Position numbers and translations under genes: made by a program
Origin: Bifiguratus adelaidae
Lineage: Eukaryota > Mucoromycota > Endogonomycetes > Endogonales
Assembly (NCBI GenBank): GCA_002261195.1
Contig: MVBO01000149.1
Coordinates: forward strand, 1 to 35,662
Reading direction: 5' to 3'
Length of the DNA: 35,662 bases
Notes under the pieces: generated by a model
Told to the model about the DNA's origin: nothing
Database searches by the model: none
The model's input: the letters and a program-made list of their open reading frames with translations, nothing else
Shown here: positions 28,701-35,662 of the stretch, in pieces
Layout: every line of letters starts with the position of its first letter
Numbering within the stretch: the first letter of the stretch is position 1

Positions 28701-31010
28701 ATGACAGACACTCTCTGGTATGATACTCCTGCCACAAAATGGCAGGAAGGCCTCCCCATTGGCAACGGCAGGATAGGCGCAGTGGTCATGTCGGGCGTGG
28801 ACAGAGAGACGTGGACCTTCACGGACATCACATTCTGGTCTGGCCAACCTGAACCATCACCGGAGGGGTACGGTGGTAGAGAAGGCCTTGACGAGGTTCG
28901 AAGCAAATACTTCGCGGACGACCATGCCGGTGGCAAAAAGCTCGCGGAAAAGTTCCTGCAGCCGAAAAAACAAAACTTTGGAACGAATCTGACTGTGGCT
29001 AAGGTGCATCTGGAGTTGGAACATCAAGGATCGCCGGGCGAATTTAAGCGGACGTTGAATTTGGACAAGGCAACTGCCACCACTCAGTACAGAGTCAATG
29101 GCTACAACCATTACAGGGAAACGTGGATATCTCATCCACAGCAGGTCCTGGTCTCACGGCTCAGCACAGACGCACCGAAGGGGATATCCCTAGTTCTCTC
29201 TCTCACGGGCGAGAACGATGAGTTTACCGTGACAAACGTCGCTGATGCTCTTGAATTCGATGCTCATGCCGTAGAAACTGTTCACAGCAATGGAAAATGT
29301 GGTGTCAGTGGTCATGGGGTGGTCAATGTGACCACATCTGGAGGCTCAGTTCAGAGCAGCGGTGGAAAGGTCGAGGTCACGAACGCTTCCTCGGTTACGA
29401 TCTTTATCGCTTTCAACACCGACTTTCGACAGACCGAGGAGACGTGGAGGTCACTTGCGTCAGAGCAGGTTAAGGAAGCTTGGAAAAAAAATTACGAGCA
29501 GCTCAAGGCGGAGCATCTCAAAGACCACCAGAGTCTGTACCGCCGCGTCAGGATCGATCTCGGCAGCAATGAAAGGTCACAATGGCCGACTAATGAGAGA
29601 CGAGCCAAGTTCAAGCCATCCAGGTTCGATGATCCCGAACTATTTGGTCTGTTTTTCCAGTATGGACGTTACCTTACCATCACCGGAACTCGCACCGACT
29701 CTCCTCTGCCCCTACACTTGCAAGGCTTGTGGAATGATGGCGAGGCAAATCGAATGAACTGGAGTTGCGACTATCATCTGGACATCAACATCCAGATGAA
29801 CTACTTTCCTACCGAGACGACCAATCTGAGCGACTGTCAAGCCCCTCTAATGAAATACATCGAGTATCTGGCCGAGGCCGGAAAGACCACAGCGGCACGG
29901 TACTACGGGTGCCCCGGCTGGGTTGCGCATGTTTTCTCAAATGTTTGGGGCTTTACGGATCCAGGCTGGGAGACTTCCTGGGGTCTCAATGTCACTGGAG
30001 GATTGTGGATGGCGACGCACATGATTGAGCACTATGAATATACTCTAGATAAGGACTTCTTAGCGAAGCATGCTTACCCCGTGCTGAAGGCGTCGGCGGA
30101 ATTCTTCTTGGAGTGCATGACCGTTGATCCTAGGAATGGCTATCTCGTTACTGGTCCCTCTGTGTCGCCAGAGAACAGCTTTTTTCCGGCCGGCTCTGAG
30201 CGCGCGGAGCAGCACCTCTCGCTCGCGCCCACAATAGACATAATCCTTGTCCGGGATTTATTCAAGTTCTTGATCCATGCGGCAAGTGATCTGGGCGTTG
30301 ATAAGGAGTTGGCTCGACGAGTGGAGAATGCCCTTGCTAAGCTTCCACCATTCAAGATCGGCAAGAAGGGCCAGTTGCAGGAATGGCTGGAGGACTACGA
30401 AGAGGCCCAGCCAGACCACCGCCACATGTCGCACACGATCGCCTTGTATAGAAGCGACCAGATATCGCTTCGCCATACTCCTGATCTTGCAGATGCAACT
30501 CGGGTAACGCTTGAAAACCGACAAGCTCGCACGGAACTTGAAGATATCGAGTTTACCGCAGCGCTGTTCGGACTCAATTTTGCTCGGCTGAATGACTCCG
30601 AAGGTGCGCTCAGGCAGCTCGGCCACCTGATCGGAGAACTGTGCTTTGATAATTTACTCTCCTACTCCAAAGCGGGTATTGCGGGTGCTGAGAGAAACAT
30701 CTTTATCATTGACGGCAACTATGGCGGCACCGCGGTTGTGGCTGAGATGCTGTTGCGCAGCAGCACCACAGAAATCGACCTGCTTCCTGCCCTGCCTGCA
30801 GCTTGGCCCAGTGGATCTGTCCTGGGGTTGCGGGCTCGAGGTAACATCGAAGTCGATATCAAATGGAAGGACGGGGAGTTAACCGAGGCCACTTTCAAGC
30901 ACTTCTCCTCGGGAAAAAGTACGGTGTACTACAAAGGACACAGCAGGCAACTGTCCTTCCAGGCGAATAGTGTCACCAAGTTGAGCGGTTCTCTCCAACT
31001 GTTTGGGTAA
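28701..31010 (+). CDS. GH95 alpha-L-fucosidase-like glycoside hydrolase, no signal peptide
   Basis: Intronless, about 769 aa from ATG 28701 (CACCATGAC context). It removes terminal alpha-L-fucose (in some members alpha-L-galactose) by an inverting mechanism. N-terminal domain: LPIGNGRIGAVVMSGV and the DITFWSGQP motif typical of GH95. The (alpha/alpha)6 part has YGRYLTITGTRTDSPLPLHLQGLWND and CDYHLDINIQMNYFPTETTNL with Asn363 and Asn367 in the catalytic Asn region. Glu491 (VSPENSF) is the probable general acid. HRHMSH (His573-His578) and IIDGNYGGTAVVAEMLL (Asp671) follow. The C-terminal domain ends LLPALPAAWPSGSV...GLRARGN. No signal peptide or TM, so it probably acts in the cytosol on imported oligosaccharide. 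It is next to the symporter and the GH36 gene. Confidence 0.95.
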   Translation: MTDTLWYDTPATKWQEGLPIGNGRIGAVVMSGVDRETWTFTDITFWSGQPEPSPEGYGGREGLDEVRSKYFADDHAGGKKLAEKFLQPKKQNFGTNLTVAKVHLELEHQGSPGEFKRTLNLDKATATTQYRVNGYNHYRETWISHPQQVLVSRLSTDAPKGISLVLSLTGENDEFTVTNVADALEFDAHAVETVHSNGKCGVSGHGVVNVTTSGGSVQSSGGKVEVTNASSVTIFIAFNTDFRQTEETWRSLASEQVKEAWKKNYEQLKAEHLKDHQSLYRRVRIDLGSNERSQWPTNERRAKFKPSRFDDPELFGLFFQYGRYLTITGTRTDSPLPLHLQGLWNDGEANRMNWSCDYHLDINIQMNYFPTETTNLSDCQAPLMKYIEYLAEAGKTTAARYYGCPGWVAHVFSNVWGFTDPGWETSWGLNVTGGLWMATHMIEHYEYTLDKDFLAKHAYPVLKASAEFFLECMTVDPRNGYLVTGPSVSPENSFFPAGSERAEQHLSLAPTIDIILVRDLFKFLIHAASDLGVDKELARRVENALAKLPPFKIGKKGQLQEWLEDYEEAQPDHRHMSHTIALYRSDQISLRHTPDLADATRVTLENRQARTELEDIEFTAALFGLNFARLNDSEGALRQLGHLIGELCFDNLLSYSKAGIAGAERNIFIIDGNYGGTAVVAEMLLRSSTTEIDLLPALPAAWPSGSVLGLRARGNIEVDIKWKDGELTEATFKHFSSGKSTVYYKGHSRQLSFQANSVTKLSGSLQLFG

Positions 31011-31968
31011 TATAGTTTTTAAATTCAATGCTCTCCGTTACGATGGCCACTTTTGGTTATTAAGGTCCAAGGCCCACGCGATTGTTCTCTCAGAGTGTAG
31101 AGACACGCTCGCTGACGCTACACTAGAGAGTATAAGCAACGAATATAGAAGAATATGGTATTTCTAAAGGACTGCGCTTAGTAAAGCGAGCAATAACGAA
31201 GGCACAAGAAGCGCCACGGAACGTTTCACACTGTATTTACCAGCTTTGAAGCCATGAGTGTTATCTATCAAGCAGAGAGATCTCAATCAAATTATATTGA
31301 TGGAGTGAGTGAACATTGTATCTCTAAGCTACAGGGTATGTGCTACTGAAAGCCTGCTTTGTGGTGTACGTTTAAGAGACGCAGTGGCGTTCTCTCGCTC
31401 ACAGGCATGCACCGTTAGGTGCAAGGCACGATGCGTAAATATGCAGATGACTAGAGTCTGCCGAGAGCAAGCCGTAGAAATGTATGGCAGGCGGAGTCTA
31501 TGTATCGATGCCTGCTGCTGGCGGTTTGGTAGACAATTCACGCATAAGTGAGGTTGCCCATTCGCATGAGACTGCTGCCGCGCTGTTCCGCACATCATAA
31601 CCCTAAGTTCGCGCTCTGTCTATACGATTGATTTAGGTATCATGGATTCATTCATTTCGATAATCGCTGTAACACTCTCAAGACGGAGCCGCCTCGGGTG
31701 TGGAGGTCTATTGGTGTAGATTGACCACAGCACCGGCTGGTGTCGACGTTGTTTCGTGCCATTTCTAGGATCTATATAGGTCAATGTAGTTAGTGAAGAG
31801 AATAACGAACGCTAAGTGTTAACGGAAAAGTATCGTTCGTTCCGTCCAAGAGTAGTCCCTTGTTCGTAATTTACAAAGGTTGAGTGCCCTCTGGGCGTAT
31901 CCTGGATCATGATTCTCGGGTTTTGGGAGTATATTGACCGCTCCCTTTGGTGTTCGCATTCCTTGTAA
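31011..31968. other. intergenic, likely promoter of the GH36 gene
   Basis: About 960 bp. TATA-like CTATATAGG (about 31771-31779) lies some 190 bp before the GH36 start. An 80-codon plus frame (31309-31551) and an 89-codon minus frame (31329-31598) overlap and look random. No RNA gene recognised. Confidence 0.4.
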
Positions 31969-34725
31969 ATGTCTTTTCAGCCCAGTACTTATGGCAAATT
32001 TACCTTCTACAATAGTCCTAGTGTCGTCCGTGATATTCGACTCCGACCAGCGATCTTCCCGCATGCCCCGCTATGTATGACAGACCTGCGGGATGATTCT
32101 CGGAATGTACTGCCATACGACAAAAACTCGAGCCGAATACATGCGAACGGCCTAATTCTCGGTGCTTCAACCTCATTCTCCACTCCGGTCTATGGATGTA
32201 TATTTAAAGCTATTGCAAGTATTGTGGCAGACATGAAAGTCATGGCGTCTGATTCCGTTGTATTCACGCCGGCACTGGGCCAGACGGTCGCAGTGCCTGC
32301 TGGCACATCAACGGCAATCGTTTATGCGTCCAGTCCGTGTGCCGTTGATTTGTGCGCTAAGGCTGCTGGAGAACATGTCAAGTTCGAGCAAATCAACCTC
32401 GATTCATGGGGCGAACAACTCTTCACATACAAGGCCACCTTTGCAACCACCAGTCTGATTAGTGAGGTTTCAGTTCTCGCCAACAATGCAGAACTGCTCG
32501 GGAAGATCTCGTTCGTGCAGTCGCAGGCAAAAGGAACCGAAAGGGAGTTTTCGACCGAGATCCTGCTCGAGGAGGGTGATTACTGGAAAAGTCAGAGAAT
32601 TGACTGGCTCGATGTTCATGACTGGGAGGGCTGGGCTTGGTATCGGCCCAGAGAGACGTGGATAGAGGCTTCCTTTACGCACCTGAGCAGGCTATCATCG
32701 CAGTCCCCGACGCATAACCTCTTACTGCGTCCGACAAACGCGGAAATCGACCCAAGCTCGGTACTTGCAGTCTTCCCGGCCTCATCACAGGAAGCATTTG
32801 TGCACTTGAGCGCTTCACGCAACGGCGAGCCCCCTGGCGTTTACGCTCGCGTGAGGCGCGTCAACAAGGCTGGTAGGATCAAGGTCTACGTGACTGGAAA
32901 ACTCTCTGTCCACAGCGGTACGACGACAGCTATACGTGGCGCCATTGACGTTGCACGTGCCAAATATGGCTTCTCAACAGACCCTTTCGTGCAGGAATCC
33001 GACCAGAGCCCGTTTGATCGACTCGGCTTCTGTACCTGGTCCAGCATCGGAGAGAATGTGCCACTGACAATAGACCTTATGGACAACCTTGTGCAGCTGC
33101 TGCGCAGAGACAATGTCCCCATTAGTAGCTTCATTATCGATGATGGCTGGCAGGATATTCGATACGGATACAATGGTACCGAAAAGACTCGCGGTCTTTG
33201 GAGCTTTGGCACCTGGTCTGGGATGAAGAGCAACCTTTCAGAAACCGTCAGTCTGATCAAGAATACCTTGCCGACGGTGAGGGATGTCGGCGTCTGGATG
33301 ACGTTGGCTGGGTATTGGAATTCTATCATCCCTGGCTCGCCACTCGCGCAAAAGTACGAGATGCGCATGTTCAAGCTCAACCGCGATAATGTGCCCGGCA
33401 TCCACTGGCGCAACAAGGGATTTGACGGCCAGCAGTCCGGCACAATTACAAAGCCTGAAGATAGAGCCTGGTGCTTACCGCCACCTCACCTTGCCTATGC
33501 ATTCTGGAAGGACTACTTCTCTACCTGTGCAGAGGCTGGCATCAGTTTTGTAAAGGTGGACAACCAAGCGTATTGCTCCTTTCTAGATGGTGTCGAAGGA
33601 GGCGAGGAGTTTGTTGCTCTGTGGAATGGCATGACCAGAGCTGCCAACGAGATTTTCGGCGAGAACAGAGTCATTCACTGCATGGCGCACTACGAGCGCA
33701 CCTTCAATGGCGACATTGGCATGGGCGCCGCCACTCATGGAAAGAAGATTGTAATCAGGAATTCGGACGATTTTGGCCTCCCGCGTCCGAACGTCAACCG
33801 CGACCACATCCGGCACAACATCTACAACGCCATGCTCACATCCCAGCTCTGCCTCATTCCGGATGCGGATATGTTTATGACCTGTGCCCAGTGGCCCGAA
33901 TATCATGCGGTTCTGCGTGCTTTCTTCAACGGCCCCGTTTTGCTCGCGGACAAGCCTGGAACTTGGGATTCTCGAGTTCTCTCCAAGCTGATCGGGCGCT
34001 CCCCGGAAAATACTCATGAGGTAGTCAGAGCTTCACAGACCGTCCGACCTCTTGCCAGAAGCGTATGGGAGCCGTTTCTGGGCGGTGGTGTTGGGCCTTC
34101 ACTCAAGGGTGCTTCCTACCTACCTGATGCCCGCTCTGCTTCTATCGTGCTGTGGAACACCCGTAAGGATGCTCTAGACAACAGCGTCGATATAATTTTT
34201 GAGGGAGATCTCGTTGATGCCCTAGAGAATGTCAAGGATTCTTTATGCGGAACCTGGAACGGTGTCATCTGGGCTTCCAATGCCCGCAGAGCCAGATCTG
34301 TCAAGTTGGGCAAGTCCAAAGCATATTCTGACTCTGGGATAATTGCCTCAAGGCCCTTGACTTCTGTATCTCTGGAGCCCCAGGCGGTCGAAACGCTCAC
34401 GATTGCCCCCTATCACGCTGTGGGTAGCGCCAAGATCGCTACTCTAGGGCTGATTGACAAGTATGCCGGTCTGGCTGCCATCAAAGCTTCTCAAGTCAAC
34501 GGTGATAGGCTTTCCACGGAGATTCGGTTCGATGGTATTCTTGGTTTCCTCGTTGCTTGTGATGTAAAGGCCTTGAAGAATCAGGTCAAAGTCACCATTG
34601 ATGACGTCGTGACCGATTTCTCGATTGAACCTCAGGGCGAGGGTCTCAGCCTTGTTCAAGTGGACTTGACCACGGCCAAGGCTGTTCTGGGCAAAGCCAG
34701 CTGGACCGTAGAAATTGGCATTTGA
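31969..34725 (+). CDS. GH36 raffinose-synthase/seed-imbibition-like alpha-galactosidase
   Basis: Intronless, 918 aa. Retaining enzyme acting on alpha-galactosides such as the raffinose series. N-terminal beta-rich domain to about residue 345, then the TIM barrel from FDRLGFCTWSSIGENV with SSFIIDDGWQD. The nucleophile is Asp531 in ISFVKVDNQ and the general acid/base lies in RNSDDF (Asp600/Asp601), the pair used by GH36 raffinose-synthase-type members. HIRHNIYNAMLTSQLCLIPDADMFMT and FFNGPVLLADKPG follow, then a C-terminal beta domain. No signal peptide, so intracellular action is likely. Length is near that of fungal Sip1/DIN10-like proteins. Hydrolase versus transferase activity cannot be decided from the motifs. 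Confidence 0.95.
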   Translation: MSFQPSTYGKFTFYNSPSVVRDIRLRPAIFPHAPLCMTDLRDDSRNVLPYDKNSSRIHANGLILGASTSFSTPVYGCIFKAIASIVADMKVMASDSVVFTPALGQTVAVPAGTSTAIVYASSPCAVDLCAKAAGEHVKFEQINLDSWGEQLFTYKATFATTSLISEVSVLANNAELLGKISFVQSQAKGTEREFSTEILLEEGDYWKSQRIDWLDVHDWEGWAWYRPRETWIEASFTHLSRLSSQSPTHNLLLRPTNAEIDPSSVLAVFPASSQEAFVHLSASRNGEPPGVYARVRRVNKAGRIKVYVTGKLSVHSGTTTAIRGAIDVARAKYGFSTDPFVQESDQSPFDRLGFCTWSSIGENVPLTIDLMDNLVQLLRRDNVPISSFIIDDGWQDIRYGYNGTEKTRGLWSFGTWSGMKSNLSETVSLIKNTLPTVRDVGVWMTLAGYWNSIIPGSPLAQKYEMRMFKLNRDNVPGIHWRNKGFDGQQSGTITKPEDRAWCLPPPHLAYAFWKDYFSTCAEAGISFVKVDNQAYCSFLDGVEGGEEFVALWNGMTRAANEIFGENRVIHCMAHYERTFNGDIGMGAATHGKKIVIRNSDDFGLPRPNVNRDHIRHNIYNAMLTSQLCLIPDADMFMTCAQWPEYHAVLRAFFNGPVLLADKPGTWDSRVLSKLIGRSPENTHEVVRASQTVRPLARSVWEPFLGGGVGPSLKGASYLPDARSASIVLWNTRKDALDNSVDIIFEGDLVDALENVKDSLCGTWNGVIWASNARRARSVKLGKSKAYSDSGIIASRPLTSVSLEPQAVETLTIAPYHAVGSAKIATLGLIDKYAGLAAIKASQVNGDRLSTEIRFDGILGFLVACDVKALKNQVKVTIDDVVTDFSIEPQGEGLSLVQVDLTTAKAVLGKASWTVEIGI

Positions 34726-35440
34726 CGGGGTCTATTTTCTTCTTCGGTAATGGTTGGCTGGATCACCACAGGTCTAGATAGACAATAGAAAGGTGATGGA
34801 TAAGGCGCCAAGGGCATGTGACAGACGGAAGGAACTTAGAGATTGTAATTTACAGTCTATTGCAACAGCTATGATGCTTGGATTACATCTCAGCCGAGCT
34901 AATTGCAGCTATAATTCCCAAAAGAAAGGGAAAGAAAGCACTTCAATGGACGCCAGCTGTTCTTGGATTTGATATTGTTTGAGGTTGGTTAATTTGTGTG
35001 CAGATGCTTACAAGAAGCTTTGAATGACAATCATAAGAGCAACATCCGGAAATTACTGCTCTTTTTGTCTGTTAGTTCGAATAGCTTTGGAAAGAAACAA
35101 GAATTCCCTGTTCAAAGCATGTATAGCGAGACGTGTGACTCTCCCGTTCTGAGCGACCGCAATTGATCCGGGCGTACGAACCTCATGGGGATCTGCCCGA
35201 GAATTGCTCCGACATGGACGCTCTTGGTATAATCCACCGAGGATGATTCCGATTGCATCTCGAACGGTCTGCCCACGCGCGCATCCTTTCCGCTCAAAGT
35301 CCTCCAAGCTGGGACATGCATTACTAATTTTAGTTTAGTCAGGGCACAGCTGCAAGTTTATCTGCGGTGCTGCATCGCTCGAGGATGCATTATTTATAAA
35401 GGTATACGAGCGTCTCCTCTTATTTTTTGCGCTTCTCACC
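34726..35440. other. intergenic with esterase promoter
   Basis: About 715 bp. TATTTATAAAGGTATAC (35391-35407) is a good TATA candidate about 40 bp before the GDSL esterase ATG. A minus-strand 84-codon frame (35053-35307, MEDFERKGCARGQTVRDAIG...) might be a remnant of some enzyme C-terminus, but no family could be named. Confidence 0.45.
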
Positions 35441-35662
35441 ATGTCAGCCATCTCCAAAGTCATCGTGGACAAGATCGTGCTCTTTGGCGACTCCATCACC
35501 GAGCTCAGCTCCGACCAGTCGTTGGGCTTTAACCTAGCGCCTGCGCTGCAGCACGAATACTTCCGCAAGCTGCAGGTAATAACTCGCGGGTACGGCGGCT
35601 ACAACAGCGAACACGCCCGCCACATCCTCGACCCCATTTTAGATGCAGAGACGGCCGGCGGC
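35441..35662 (+). CDS. GDSL/SGNH esterase, IAH1-type (isoamyl acetate-hydrolysing), 3'-truncated by the window
   Basis: First 74 codons of a cytosolic SGNH hydrolase. Start ATG 35441 (CACCATGTC context). Block I IVLFGDSITE carries the nucleophile Ser, and block II TRGYGGYNSEHARHIL carries the oxyanion-hole Gly. The N-terminus (FGDSITELS...LGFNLAPALQHEYFRKLQVITRGYGGYNS) matches the fungal isoamyl acetate-hydrolysing esterase layout. No intron is needed in the visible part. The catalytic Asp and His lie beyond the window. Confidence 0.9.
   Translation, partial: MSAISKVIVDKIVLFGDSITELSSDQSLGFNLAPALQHEYFRKLQVITRGYGGYNSEHARHILDPILDAETAGG

Noticed and set aside
35053-35321. Two overlapping minus-strand frames before the GDSL esterase
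   Set aside because: Slight enzyme-like look but no nameable family, and they compete with each other; left unannotated.
1-35662. CRISPR arrays, prophage or bacterial operons
   Set aside because: No spaced direct-repeat array, and gene structure, introns and families are all fungal.

Overview
This window looks like filamentous ascomycete (Pezizomycotina-type) nuclear DNA. Genes are interrupted by short GT-AG introns of about 50-62 nt. A Zn2Cys6 regulator, several MFS transporters and fungal-type carbohydrate enzymes are present, and there are no operons or Shine-Dalgarno sites. Species cannot be fixed from the sequence. All calls come from reading translations and motifs; no search was run.

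Layout. (1) 1-12.9 kb is mostly intact single-copy genes: a 5'-truncated aldo/keto reductase (+), a KCH1/PRM6-like potassium transporter (-) with a frame problem before its tail, a small secreted-type hypothetical (+), a UbiE-like SAM methyltransferase (+), a DHA2-type 14-TM MFS exporter (-) divergent from a Zn2Cys6 transcription factor (+), and an alpha/beta hydrolase (+). (2) 13.0-24 kb is a belt of broken genes: a Dal5-type MFS permease (-), a feruloyl-esterase-like CE1 hydrolase (+), a Crinkler-type SAM-like/NTPase/nuclease gene (-) and a PF04185-type acid phosphatase (+). Each has in-frame stops and most also have frameshifts. A 3.2 kb gene-poor gap lies inside the belt and a 2.2 kb one follows it, the latter with TTAGG-like repeats and a possible LTR remnant. 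(3) 26.0-34.7 kb is an intact sugar-utilisation group: an alpha-glucoside-type sugar/H+ symporter (-), divergent from a GH95 alpha-L-fucosidase (+), then a GH36 raffinose-synthase-like alpha-galactosidase (+). Neither enzyme has a signal peptide, so oligosaccharides are probably imported first and cut inside the cell. The shared promoter carries two copies of a 29-bp element rich in CreA/Mig1-like GC boxes. (4) The 3' edge holds the start of an IAH1-type GDSL esterase.

The most notable item is the Crinkler-type (CR) effector gene. Its domains can be followed through five exons, including one with a GC-AG intron, but as given it carries three in-frame stops, all readable as CAR-to-TAR changes, and one frame slip. 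Clustered decay next to telomere-like repeats suggests a subtelomeric or rearranged accessory segment. Indel errors in the assembly remain an alternative explanation for the frameshifts, but not for the nonsense codons.
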